A stretch of 64,000 bases of DNA from Rhypophila decipiens (lineage: Eukaryota > Ascomycota > Sordariomycetes > Sordariales > Naviculisporaceae). The translations under genes and the position numbers were made by a program. The notes under the pieces were generated by a model, which was not told the DNA's origin, made no database searches, and saw nothing but the letters and a program-made list of their open reading frames with translations. The DNA is taken from the NCBI GenBank assembly GCA_033297075.1, contig MU858071.1:247437-311436 (forward strand), read 5' to 3'. This document shows, one piece after another, positions 35,317 through 46,695 of this stretch. Each line of letters begins with the position of its first letter. Position 1 is the first letter of the stretch.

Positions 35317-38286
35317 CTAAATAACAGGTCTCTTCTTCACCGGTCCAAAGTAGCCGCTATTGCTAAAACCCGAGGAATTACCCTCACCGCCGTTGGTATC
35401 ATTATCAAGGCCAAGATTCGTAATAGGGGTATGTGATGATGCTTGTTCTTGTGCCTGTGCATAATAACGTTCCGCTCTTACTTGTACTTGTGCATATGCT
35501 GAAGGATTCCACTGCTGGTTTTGAGCCGCCATAATATTAGCCGAGGGCAATGTTCTATAATCTGATCTCGCCGGGTAGTTCGTCCGGGCGCCGGGCGTCG
35601 ATCCCGTCGACTGGGCAATTCGACTTGTACTACTAGTAGTTGGGCCTGTCCAGTTTGTATTGTTGTTGTTGCAAGGCTGACTTTGCCTGCCCTGCTGAGA
35701 GCCCAATATATCATGGTTTTCGGGTACTTGTCCAGAGTTACCACTTCTAGCATTAGTATCGGCTCTGTTGTTCGTTTGTTGAGGTGGCTCTGGTGGCGGT
35801 GGGTAAACGGCTTGTTGGGGGGCCCAGATTGACGGCGCTTCAATAAAACTGGTATTATCATTGTTGCCACTGTAGCTCGCGGTTTGAGGTGGCAAGGCAA
35901 CTTGTTGGGATGCCCAGATTGTTGGAGGACCGTCAGGACTGTTGCACCTGATTACCTGGGATCGCATAGCTTGTTGTCGCTGCTGTTGCTGCTGCTGGCA
36001 GGCCCAGACAGGCAGCGCATTATGGTCTGTGGACACATTTGAGGGATAGGTATTGCTGCTCGGATTTTGGAATTGAGTAGGAATACGGGGAGCGGATTGG
36101 ACACCCCACATATAGGGGTCCTTCCCGCATATATTTGGTGAAGGAGAGGTCGTGTCAGTGAGTAGTTGCAGCGCATCTTGGACCCCCCAGATGGAAGGCG
36201 CAGGTGGAGGAAGGTTCGGTAAAGGTACGGTAGGCACCTGCTCTTGAGCAAACCAACCCCTTTGAAGACAGTTAGGAATAGAGAGGCTGTGGGAATCACT
36301 TTGAGAAGCAGGACCTTGATCTTTCGGTGACCCTGATTCCAATGTTGACTCCGAATTTGAATCAGAGGCTGATACCGAGGCTTCCAGCTCGGTTTCCAAC
36401 TGCGGTTCCGGGTCTGGGAGCCAACCAATCCCAAAAGGGTCAGCATCGAGGTCCATGTCGAGATCAAGATCTGTGCTGAGTGGATAAAAGGGCGAAGCGG
36501 GGGTTGGGCCTGCAGTGTTGGCACTAGATGCATCACCATGATTGCTTGAGCTTCCCGACTCGGTGCCGCTGGTAGTACTACTGCTGGCCATGGCCATATT
36601 GGATGGTGTTGCGTTCTTTGTAGCGTTGGACACTTGGGCTGGAGTCGACACTCCAGAGGAAGACGATTGTGCGGCCTTGCGTTGAGACTTGCGATAACGG
36701 AAGGCTTCCGATGCACGTTTATTGGCAAAGTACATGGCTTGCCGTCGCGCCTCTTGGGATTCTTCTGGGCTGGTATTTCCATTCGAGGCGGACACACGCT
36801 GCTGGCTCCGACCCGATGTCTCGTTTGGGTCTTGATCGTCCTCATCGGTGACGATGGCCCGCAATGAATTCTGAATGGTCTGGAGACTCCTCACACTAAC
36901 TGGTGTCGAGCGGTACGAGTCGAGCTTCTTGAGACCAAGCGCTCCAGTTGTTGGATCCGACTTGGTATCAGCCTCGGGAATGTTGAGCACGAACAATTCT
37001 TCGCTATTTTCGGTAGTTTCTGCCAGGTCACTCTGTCCCAATGGAGAAGAGGATGTCGAGATGTTGCTTGGCGCTGGCGACTCTACCGCCCGTTGTTGAG
37101 CCACCCATACAAAATTTCCCCGGCGGATAATACCGGACATCAGAGAAGATATGACCTCTTTCTCCGACTCTCCACGGAGAACCAGACCGAGCCGGGCGCC
37201 GAGTATGACCAGATGATGGGCTAGCATTTGCGAGAGATGCTGTTGAAGGGCATGCCAGAGCGTCTTTGGCGTTTGCCCACCCGTGTCAGTGCCCGCTCCA
37301 AACGTCGGTGAATCATAGACGGCAGTGCTGTAGGCCACAGCTAAACAAATGCCAAAAATGACAACAAACATGCCACTAAGTTGCGCCTGGGACATCTTGG
37401 CGAGCTGATGCGGTACGAGGGCGTTATCAAGATAGAGAAGCAGATCAGAACCCATGGCGTAGGTTATCCGATGCAGGTCGCGCATCGTCAGATCCGAGTC
37501 GTAGACCTCACGCGAGCCAGAGTCGTATACGTATGCCAATGTTGACGAGTATATCATGACCCGGAATTTCTCAAGGAGGTCTCCTCCCATGAAGCCGCCG
37601 TCCTGGTGCAGTTGGCGGAATTGTTCAGAGCAAATAAGGGCGCCGACGATACTCCGTTCCGGACCGACACTTTTTTCAGGCACCATCCAAGTAAAGATGC
37701 TGGACAGTATCTCTGGGAGTGATAGTGAAGGCCCATACTCGGCGGGATCGACTGTCTTGGAAAGAAGACTTTTGAGTTTTGGAGAGTTCAACGAGGTAAA
37801 GTCGATATCCAAAGCTGGGAATTGTCAGCAACAAGACTGGGAGTATACATGAGGATCGCTAGAACAAGGCGACGGACAGTGTTCAAAGATGTTGACATCC
37901 CGAATCTTTGTCCGAATACATTCCCTAAAGGCGAGAAGACCCTTTTGCTGTGGTCTTGAGGCGATCGCTAGGCATCTCTTGCAAGGTCCTGGATTTTCAG
38001 GATCAGGGATATCACACTAGCAAAAGCAATTAGCAGGCAATTTTGTCAAGGGTTCCTTCAACCCTCTCCCATGATCTTCAGAGTTGCAGCTTACAGGAAC
38101 CTTGAGCATCCGACAGCTCAGACATGCACCCGTGCGACGAACAGCGTTCACTTTTGCCCGGTTTTTGGCGGTGAGCTTCCGTCGAATACCCCTTTTGGGT
38201 CCGTTGGGATTGGCGGAGAAGACTGTCACATTGTACGCTCTCGACGGGGTGCAGAAGCTGGCCAGGGTGGTATTACTGAAAGACAT
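35317..38286 (-). CDS. Zn2Cys6 zinc-cluster transcription factor with Trp-Gln motif repeats
   Basis: Likely model: exon 1 38286..38095, intron 38094-38017 (GTAAGC...TAG), exon 2 from 38016, then a poorly defined intron into exon 3 37814..35317. With donor GTCCGT at 37877 the protein is 942 residues; other donors (GTTCTA near 37867) would shift this by a few residues. Joining exons 1 and 2 gives a zinc cluster C-x2-C-x6-C-x10-C-x2-C-x16-C (GACLSCRMLKVPCDIPD ... GPCKRC), preceded by a basic segment (KRGIRRKLTAKNRAKVNAVRR). The exon 3 part has a helical region with SREVYDSDLTMRDLHRITYAMG and a hydrophobic stretch near MSGMFVVIFGICLAVAY, then long Ser/Asn/Gln/Pro-rich sequence with five degenerate PSIWGVQ/PTIWASQQ-type motifs and polyQ. 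Presumed nuclear DNA-binding regulator; target genes unknown. Confidence 0.75.
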
Positions 38287-39036
38287 CGTGATATAAGCCC
38301 AGGGGCTTTGTTCTCTCCCTCAAACAAGACGGGAGAGTGTAGTCAACAGAGGTGTTCACGATAGTCGTCACAGCAAGGCATGACGCGATATATACCTGGT
38401 CCTTCGGGGTCGGGTGCCTGAAAAGCACGTCAGCTCTGGTTGGTCACACAGCCTCGCCTGAGATTTGGGGTCTCTTTACGGGTTAGTACTTCAAAACAGT
38501 GTCAGGGGCCCCCTGGTCGTTGAGGATCTGAAAGGGCCTTGGTTGGCCAGACGTGCATGAGCATCAAGGGCTCGCCGAGTTACTGAATCGGGCTAGCCTG
38601 ACCTAAATCTCACAGGGGTCAGCTGCTGTGTAACGTCGAGATAACGAACACGGCATGGCTCTTATCTCCGGCAGGACGGTCGCTTCCCTTTCCTCTGCAT
38701 GTTGTGGGGTACATCATACAGGCTCCTTTCCATCGTGCGAATGGAGCGCAGCATTTTCACGATAGTCAGTGAAACTGGAATACAAGCAAAGGCGCTGAGC
38801 TCAGTATCCTGCTTTAATGCCTCAGGCATCAACACTGGCGTTTCTACGATCGTATACTCCTAGACTAACGCTTATGAGCATTCGGGGGCTGTGTTTCTGC
38901 ATATTACCAGCAATTGGCCAGTTAATTCCCCGCTGCCTGCTGTTCCCCCTCACCCGTCATCAACATACTGGAATAAGTCCAGTTTCTCACCCACGAGCTC
39001 ATCCAGGAATAACGATATTATTACCATCATCTTACC
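38287..39036. other. Divergent intergenic region between zinc-cluster gene and NLR
   Basis: 750 bases containing both promoters. No RNA gene or repeat recognised. Confidence 0.5.
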
Positions 39037-42000
39037 ATGGATCCAATAGGCATAACGGCAAGTCTTCTTGCTCTCATCAAGCTCGCCGGAGGTGTTGCTC
39101 AATATATCGCCTCCGCTGCAGGCGCACCAACCGCCAGAAGAAAGCTGCGGGAGGAGATCATGGCCTGCGAGCACGTTCTGCAAGACATTCTCTACGAGTC
39201 CAACGATTTCGATGGAGGCGAGAACTGGAAAGACACAGTCAACACACTGGAGGGCTCAAACGGTCCTCTTGAGCGACTGTTGGTTGCCCTTCAGGCGGTT
39301 GAGGCCAAGTTACGACCAAAGGCTCGTTCTCGCCGGGACATCAGGAACAAGTTGGGGCTATCTCGACTTGCTTGGCCCTTCAGCGAAAAGGAGGTCCAAC
39401 AATTACTGGACACCATTGAACGAGAAAAGTCACTGTTGATATTGGCATTGGAAAACGACTGCCGCCGACTAATCAGAGCGGTTGATGAGACGGCCAAGGA
39501 TAACCAACAGCTTCTGGTGAACCTCATTAGCTTAATTCAAGCCGATTCAGAAGAGGGCAAGAGACGCACCTCAGATCTCATCAACGCAATCAGTCGGGTC
39601 GAGGTATCGCAGGCCAGCCTACAAAAGGACATCGGCCGGCAGCAGAACTTGGAGGAGGAAAATCGGAACGCAGAACATCGCAAATCGATTCTCGAATGGT
39701 TGACTCCTCTTGACTACTCATCCCAGCAAAGTGATTATATCAACCAGCGGGAGCCTGGAACGGGAGAGTGGCTATTGGAATCTCCCGAGTACGAGGAATG
39801 GCTCTCGGGAACGGGGAAACGGACTCTATTCTGCCCTGGAATTCCAGGTGCTAGAAAGACGATCCTTACTTCAGTCACCATCGATCAGCTCAACACAATC
39901 TTCGGCAACAACAAGCGCGTAGCCGTGGTCTTCATCTACTGCAACTTCCGGCGCCAAGACCAGCAGAGTGCAAGGGACCTACTGTCTAGCTTACTGCGGC
40001 AGATAGCTCAGCGTGACGATAGCCTCCCGGCCGTCTCAGAAGCGCTGGAGCTATTGAATGACAGGTACATGCAGAGGAGAACCCGCCCTTCCGTCGACGT
40101 TCTCTCCAAACTTCTCCATTCTGTCGTCCCAGCATACTCTCGGGTTTTCCTGATCGTGGATGCGCTGGATGAATGTCCGAGCACCGGCGGTTCCCGCGCT
40201 CAGTTTGGCTCAGAGCTCTTGGCTCTTGGAAAAGCTTTCGCCACGGTAAATTTACTCGTCACGTCCAGATGGATTCCCGATATTAGAGATATTTTCGTTT
40301 CTGAGGAGACAGCTCAGGTTGAGATCCGAGCCAGAACCGAGGATGTCCGGAAGTATACAAAGGGCCGTTAATCGCATCTTCCGGGGTTTGTGGCTCGGAA
40401 CCAAGACCTCCAAGAAGAAATACTAAAAGCCATTGAGACGGCGGTAGATGGTATGTAAGTCAGATATCAAACTATCGTATCCGTTAAGAGGAAACTCTTG
40501 TCTTACTCGCCTCCTTCACAGGTTCCTTCTCGCTCAACTGCATCTGGACTCGTTGGTTGGGAAGAAATCACCGAAAGCCCTCCGCGCTGCACTCGCTCGA
40601 CTGCCCTCGGGCTCCCAAGCCTACGACCATGCATACAAAGACGCAATGACAAGAATCGAGAGCCAAGTTATCTATCAAGTAGAACTTGCAAAGGGGGCGC
40701 TGTCCTGGATCACCTGTGCGAAGAGGCCTCTTACCACTGCAGAGCTGCAACACGCCCTGGCTATAGAGACCGGCACAGACGAGTTTGACTTGGAGAGTAT
40801 TCCCGAACTCGAAGACATTGTCTCGTCGTGTGCCGGACTCGTGACTGTGGACACTCAGAGCGACATCGTCCGTTTAGTCCACTACACAACTCAAGAGTAC
40901 TTTGAACGAACAAAAGATGAGTGGTTTCCAGAACTGGAAGGGGAGCTTTCAATTGCGTGTGTGACATATCTGTCATACGGATGCTTCAAGGGGCTATACT
41001 TGAAGCCCGAAGGGGACTTTTACACGATCGTCGAACAATACCCGCTGTGCAACTACGCCAGTCGCGAATGGGGCCATCACGCCAGGGAGGCCAATTTGTG
41101 CGACTCTAGTCCATATCTTGAGCATATTCTCAGATTCCTAGACCCGGGGAACGATATTTGTTGGAGCTCTGTCAGAACTCTGTTGGCAGAGCGTCCTGGT
41201 CGTTTCCGTTACGGACCCGACCCAGTCTTCTTGTCCAGTCCGGAAAACTCGATGTCGGGGCTGCACCTAGCTGCATACTTCGGCATACCTGCTGCCGTCA
41301 CAAGATTGATCTCGGGACCAAATCCCCTAGATCGGCCTGACAAGGGCCGCAGAACGCCTCTGTCCTGGGCCGCAGAAAAGGGTCATACCTTGGTTGTGGA
41401 TATGCTTCTCCAACAGGGATCGGCCCCGGACTCGAAAGATGTGGACGGAATGACGCCTCTAGATTGGGCTGCGGAGCGAGGCCACGAGGAGGTTGTGCGT
41501 TTACTCTTGCAAAAAGGTGCCAATCTCGACTCTACATACGATGCTCAGCGTACATTATTATCAAGAGTCGCTGCGAGTGGCCAGTTATCCGTCGTACGAT
41601 TGTTGATAGAGGAATATAAAGTCGCGGTTGACCCTACCGATGAGTATGGTCAAACACCATTGTTTAGAGCTGCGGGTGAAGGATTTGCATCTGTTGTTCA
41701 GTATCTTTGTACGAGAGAAGGTGTAAATCCCAACTCGACAAATAGTTATGGCGCTACGGCTTTGATGCGGGCGGCGGGATGGACAGCCAGTGAAGAGTGT
41801 GTTCGAGTACTGATCGACGCAGGAGCGGACGTCTCAGCTCGTCAGCATGACGGGCGGACTGCGTTGTCTTTCGCTTGCGAATGTGGCAACCGTGAGATTG
41901 TAGAGCTGCTTCTCGAACGAGGTGCTGACCCAGAGATCGAGGATGCCTCTTCAGAGGTGTCACCGCTTTGTTGGGCTGCGAGGCATGGACATGTCGCAAT

Positions 42001-43255
42001 CGCCCAACTGCTACTGAATACCTGTGCTGGTCGTATCAGCATGGAGCGCGAGAAACGATACAAAAGCTACTGCTTGGAATGGGCGGCCGCGAACGGCAAT
42101 ACGGAAATGGCTGGGCGGCTATTAAAAGAGGGAGCGGACGTGAACTTCCGTAACCATCTAAAGCAGACGCCATTAGACCTATCGATTGAATATCGTCACG
42201 TGGCTATCTCTGAGCTTTTGCTAGATGCTGGAGCGTCAATCGAGCGAGTACCAGGCCGATTTCCGGCCCTACATAGGGCTGTACAAAGTTCGAATTTGGA
42301 GATGATATATGTTCTTCTGGATAAGGGTGCAGATCCAAACGAAGAAGATGAAGATGGATGTACTGCACTGGCTGAAGCTGCGTCAGGAGGAGTCAAGAAT
42401 CTGGTGGAAGTGCTGCTCGACGCTGGCGCCCATGTCAATGTGCGGGACAAGTCGGGGATAACAGCTCTATACCGAGCGGCAGAAAATGGGCATCTGTCGG
42501 TCGTCGACTTGCTTCTTATGAATGGGGCTACCCGTGATATCAAGGGACCAAACGGCGCGACACTACTGTCAAATGCTGCTTCTAGAGGTCACGTAGCTGT
42601 AGTGGAACGCCTATGCCAAGCGCCCGGCGAGTGGGTTAACAACCCAGACCCCTGTGGTCGAACGCCCTTGGTTCGGGCAATAATCAGAGGGCGTGCCAAA
42701 GTGGCCGAGGTGTTGCTCAGCGAGGGCAAGGCTGATCCGGAACTTGGCGACCATCACGGGACAACGCCTCTCTCGTTAGCTGCCAGGCTGACACCAACGC
42801 GACGTAGCGTCAGGGTGGTGAAGTTACTTCTCAGAACTGGCAAGGTCAGTGTAAGCTCGAAAGACGGCTTCGGGAGGACCCCGTTGTGCTGGGCTGAAAG
42901 GTCAGGGAACATGGAGTCGGCAATGCTGCTCAGAAGATATGCCAATGAGAAGGAGGTCTTGATGGCAGAGCTGGCTGGTGACTCAGCAGAAGGTGTGCAA
43001 TCACCGCTCATTGACGATGTGGATGACGAGGACGGTCGGAATTGCACCTATTACTTCTGCGATGTTTGTCTAACTCAGCTGAGTGGAAGCAAGTTTGAGT
43101 CTAGATACAGGTGTGATGATTGTAACGGGGGGGATTTTGATATATGCAAGGAGTGCGTTGACGATGGTGGGATGTGCTTGGATAAGACAGGAACTCATCG
43201 TCTGATCCCGCCTGCCCCAGACAGCGACCCAGGTGATGAGGAGGATGTCTCATGA
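39037..43255 (+). pseudogene. NOD-like receptor: HeLo-like N-terminus, NACHT, ankyrin repeats, ZZ zinc finger; broken by in-frame stop
   Basis: Two coding pieces belong to one gene: 39037..40454 and 40522..43255, joined by a 67-bp intron (GTAAGT...CACAG) that restores GMFLLAQLHLDSLVGKKS. In the first piece codon 445 (40369-40371) is TAA, while the frame on both sides still reads family-like sequence (RKYTKGR then SHLPGFVARNQDLQEEI). N-terminal residues 1-110 (MDPIGITASLLALIKLAGGVAQY...) resemble the fungal HeLo-like death-fold domain. The NACHT P-loop reads GIPGARKT (codon 273 is AGA, Arg, where Gly is expected before Lys); Walker B DALDEC is intact. Exon 2 holds about 16 ankyrin repeats and a C-terminal ZZ-type zinc finger (CDVC, YRCDDC, CKEC, THRL). 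Intact relatives are intracellular immune/incompatibility receptors that trigger cell death. Truncated product (445 codons) would keep HeLo-like and most of NACHT. A sequencing error cannot be excluded. Confidence 0.8.
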
Positions 43256-43823
43256 AGAATAGCCGGCTAGCGTATGTCTGATCTTGTGGATAATACTCGC
43301 ATAAAAGACGAGGGAGGCATTCTGGTGTTTGATTGGCAAATCAGAAGATGAGTATCGGAATTGATGGATGATTTAAGTGACAGGCCCAGGGCGGCCGGTC
43401 TATTGGATGGAAGCGTCAAGTCCACAAAGAGAATCCGAGGTGGAGAATCATGCTGTGAGCGGGTGGTGATGATTGAGACGTGATGTAATCACAACAATCA
43501 CCGGGCTGGCGTGACAACCACTGTTAGTTCCGTCCGCCAGGTTCCCTTGGCATCGAGCCAAGCACCTCAAAACCATGTCACGTCGAGCTTGAAAGGAACA
43601 TGAAAGTTTATTTCTTCACCGCTAGAATCGACCATCAAACATCAGATCACCCTTGGATCAAACAGCACCAGGAACTACCTTTATTGGCTTACCAAGGTGG
43701 TCACTAAACAATTTTCTTCAACAGTCGCACCAATAACCACACCAAAAAAAAAGATATACGAGAAACTGGGCCAAGGTATCAACGACAAAGCAGATAAGAA
43801 AAAGAACGGCCAACTCGACTAAA
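43256..43823. other. Intergenic region
   Basis: About 570 bases between the NLR and the hydrolase gene; contains an A-rich leader at 43735-43755 before the next start. Nothing else seen. Confidence 0.5.
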
Positions 43824-44732
43824 ATGGCGCCTGAGTTTACCCCCGGAACAGACAAGACCGCCCTGCTCGTAATAGACATGCAGACCCTCTTCAAGCCCAT
43901 GGTCTCCCCCTCCATGACGGGGAACATCACCTCCTTGGTCAACTACTTTCGCAGCTTGCCGGTTCGGAATAGAGCGCAGCAACCACATGAGCTTGGGCTG
44001 GTGGTTTTCACCCAGCACGGACATACCAGCGAGGAGCTTGATGTTCCCTCTGCAGAGAAAAGTCCTAGCCAGCTTGTGAGGAAGTGGGGGATTGAAGGTT
44101 CCACCAGGGTTGGAACGGAGGGTTGGGAGTTTCTGGATTGGATTCAGGAGCTTTTGGGGGGTGCTCAAGTGATTTCTTCGAGTGACAATATCGACGTGAG
44201 TCTTTACACTTTGAACGGGATGAGCCTTCACTGAGCATGGGCATCGGCTGTTGTTACATCCCCAAAGGCCAAGCCTGGATCGAGAGAATGGTTATGCGCC
44301 TGTCAGGTGAAGGTCCCAACGCTGACAAAGTCTCCATAGCGGCCATCTTCCCCCAGGTTGCCCGCTGGTAGAATGAGCGACCATGAACACGAAAAGTGGC
44401 AACAGCAAATGCAAGACGACAAATCCGTTATACTACCCAAAAACACCTACGACGCATTCGTCAACACCCATCTGGAGGAGGTACTCAAAGTTCATGGAAT
44501 CAAAAGGGTCGTGGTATGTGGTGTTATGACTGATTGCTGTTGTAATACCACCGCCCGGGCGGCTTTTAATCGGGGTTTTGAGACCTGGTTGGTGAAGGAT
44601 GCTTGTGGGAGTGCGAATGAGACACAGCATGGGAGGGGTTTGGATGCATTTGGATATGCGTTTGGGAATGTGATGAGTACGCGGGAAGTGATGAACAAAA
44701 TGGACGCAATATCCGAAGATCCGTTTTATTGA
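43824..44732 (+). CDS. Isochorismatase-family cysteine hydrolase
   Basis: Model join(43824..44195,44340..44732), 254 residues; the 144-bp intron has GTGAGT, CTGAC and CATAG. The family triad is visible: Asp in TALLVIDMQ (residue about 18), Lys in ILPKNTYDAF, and the nucleophile Cys in VVCGVMTDCCCNTTARAAF; the first Cys after the VMTD turn sits where the catalytic residue is expected. VVFTQHGHTSEE supplies the loop before the lid. Members cleave isochorismate, nicotinamide or N-carbamoyl substrates; the substrate is not readable here. Exon 2 begins with a short Pro/Arg-rich stretch (RPSSPRLPAG) that is not typical, so the acceptor at 44339 deserves a check, but the frame and phase are the only good fit. 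Cytosolic, no targeting signal. Confidence 0.83.
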
Positions 44733-45063
44733 GTTGTAAGCAATAAATGAGGTAGGACATCAACCATCTCGAAGAATTGAGGGGAAGAATGGGCATGGAA
44801 ACTTTGACTTTCGGGATTTTTAGTGATCTTTAAGGGAATTACTTGGATGTGAGAGAGAATGGAGGCAAGAGACACCATATCACATTCATAGCAGTTTAGC
44901 CTACTGGCAGCAAAATGACTGCTTCGAGTCCTCCCCTGGCTGTGATGAACAAAGTCCTGCATGCTGGAGTAAAAAGGTAAGAGGAACATCGTCTCAAAGG
45001 GACGAGAAAAGAGAAATTTGAGCCCCGATATAAGGATCGGAGACTTGAAAGTTATGTTGAACA
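44733..45063. other. Intergenic region
   Basis: About 330 bases between the hydrolase gene and tRNA-Thr; no gene or repeat seen. Confidence 0.5.
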
Positions 45064-45163
45064 TGCCCATTATCAGAATCGAACTGATGACCTTATCATG
45101 GTCTAGATACTCTTCTGCGAAGAAAGGTACTAGTGATACGCTCTACCACTGAGCCAAACGGGC
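45064..45163 (-). tRNA. tRNA-Thr(AGT) with a 28-base intron
   Basis: On the - strand the acceptor stem GCCCGTT pairs with AATGGGC (one G-U), the D arm reads GCTCAGTGGTAGAGC, the anticodon stem TATCA pairs with TGATA and the T arm is ATCAG-TTCGATT-CTGAT. The anticodon loop begins CTAGTA, giving anticodon AGT (threonine). The loop is 35 nt, so a 28-nt intron starts after position 37, the usual nuclear tRNA intron site. The spliced tRNA is 72 nt including the discriminator A. The box A and box B sequences look intact. Confidence 0.88.
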
Positions 45164-45867
45164 CTTGAATCGTTATGGTGGGTTCTCCGTGGAGTGCATT
45201 TATGGGGCAGGGCCTCGCCGTGAAGTGGACCACCTCGGTCAGCGTGCATGCTTTTCGAAGGAAAGCACATGCAGACGCCAATATCCCCAGTGATAAAGGT
45301 AAAGAACAAGAAGGTTTGACATTATCTCCACCAGTCAAGACTCTCAACCTTGGGATTTCACTAAAGCCACCGGAGTGAGGATGGCATCAGAGGACACGGG
45401 GAATGCCGGCTTGTCGACCCAATGTCATCTCGGGCTGTGGTTGTAAAATAAAACCACTGAGAGTCTTATGCCTATTCGAGCTCATATTGTCCCACTGTCT
45501 GTCCAGACGGTCGAGCCATTTTCCTTGAGAAATGGCCCGGGAGACAAGCTCAATCTTGAGCCGAGTCTGGGCCAATACTGGCCTGAGGCGAAAGCTACAG
45601 AAGATGACAGAAATCACCATTCTGTTTAGAGTTTTGCAGCACCGCAATGGCATGCAGGTAACCCACACATTTGCCAGCCCAGACCAACCTCGTTTAGCTA
45701 TTCCCGGGATTGCCGCTCTCTGAGCCGAGGAAGCAAATCCATATCAAGCACACCAAGAAAGAAATCTTTCTCTCTTCGTTTTCCTCCTCTTCTCTTCTCG
45801 TCTGGTATCCCATCATCCCACCTCAAAGGTGTCAAACAAGACCAAAACGGCACTGACATTTGCCAAG
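45164..45867. other. Intergenic region upstream of the secreted proline-rich protein
   Basis: About 700 bases. The last 100 bases are CT-rich (45760-45810), as in highly expressed fungal promoters and leaders. Open frames in the rest lack any domain. Confidence 0.5.
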
Positions 45868-46695
45868 ATGGGAAAACTCACTCCCCTTCTTCTCCTCGCT
45901 CTCCTGGCGGGTCCCGGCGCCGTTCTCGCAGCAGGACAGGCCGCTGAGGGCTTCGCCAGCACTCCCATCACGCTGTCAAGAGACCCAGACGCGACAGCCT
46001 TCCCAGAGCCCATCTTCCCCTACGATGACTACCCAGGCGATGAAGACCTCGAGGTCCTCGGGGACCGTCATCTCACGGCCGAGGAAGCCGAGGTCCTCAA
46101 GTATCTCACCCCAGAGGATCTCAGGAAGCTCGCAGATCGCTTGGAACAAGGCCAGCCGAAGCCCTCCGTCGGCCCGATGACCGTGGTCCCGATCCCAATC
46201 CCCGTCCCGGTCTCCCATCATCCCGCCGCAACACCCGCCCCCGAGCCCACCCAAGAACCAGCCGCAGAGCCCCTCCACGAACCCGGCAATGCACCCGTCC
46301 CCAAACCCGTATACGAACCCGACATCTGCCGCTTCCGTCTCCTCGGCAGGGTCCTCAACCCCAAAAAATACAAGATCAAGCAGGTATCATGGCGAACCTG
46401 GTACATCTACGACCTCGAACGAGGCACCATCGTCGACCGCGGCAACGAAGACGATCCGGCCAAGCAGCTCGGCCCGGGCAGCGTCGTCGAGTCCAACCTC
46501 CGCGGGGCGCCCATCCGCCTCGGCCCAATCACAAAGGACTGGTTCGGAAAGGGCATCACCTCGCACAACTTTTCTTGGAACGGCAAGGAGCGCAATGCCA
46601 ACTTCAAGTGCACTGATTTCTGGGTCAATGACAATACCTACCGGGGTTATTATCTCGATTGTCACTATGACTTTGAGTGCAGAGTGCAGACTTGA
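45868..46695 (+). CDS. Secreted proline-rich protein of unknown function
   Basis: Single exon, 275 residues. The start MGKLTPLLLLALLAGPGAVLA is a clear signal peptide with probable cleavage after AVLA/AG; an in-frame ATG-like start 39 bases upstream would hide the signal, so 45868 is preferred. After an acidic stretch with LTAEEAEVLKYLTPEDLRKLADRL comes a Pro/Val/Glu-rich linker (about residues 110-155, with PIPIPVPVS and repeated EPxxEPAxEP). The C-terminal 120 residues form a compact-looking domain with four Cys (DICRFRL, FKCTDFW, LDCHYD, ECRVQT), many aromatics and possible disulfides. The layout (signal, linker, small Cys domain) suits an extracellular or cell-wall protein or effector candidate; I do not recognise the domain. 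Confidence 0.75.
   Translation: MGKLTPLLLLALLAGPGAVLAAGQAAEGFASTPITLSRDPDATAFPEPIFPYDDYPGDEDLEVLGDRHLTAEEAEVLKYLTPEDLRKLADRLEQGQPKPSVGPMTVVPIPIPVPVSHHPAATPAPEPTQEPAAEPLHEPGNAPVPKPVYEPDICRFRLLGRVLNPKKYKIKQVSWRTWYIYDLERGTIVDRGNEDDPAKQLGPGSVVESNLRGAPIRLGPITKDWFGKGITSHNFSWNGKERNANFKCTDFWVNDNTYRGYYLDCHYDFECRVQT

Noticed and set aside
35952..36845. 297-codon - strand frame inside the zinc-cluster gene
   Set aside because: A shifted frame of the long low-complexity exon; the 831-codon frame carries the coherent motifs.
40360..40460. An alternative intron removing the NLR stop (donor GTATAC near 40356)
   Set aside because: All nearby AG acceptors give frameshifts or immediate stops, and the skipped segment itself reads as family-like coding sequence.
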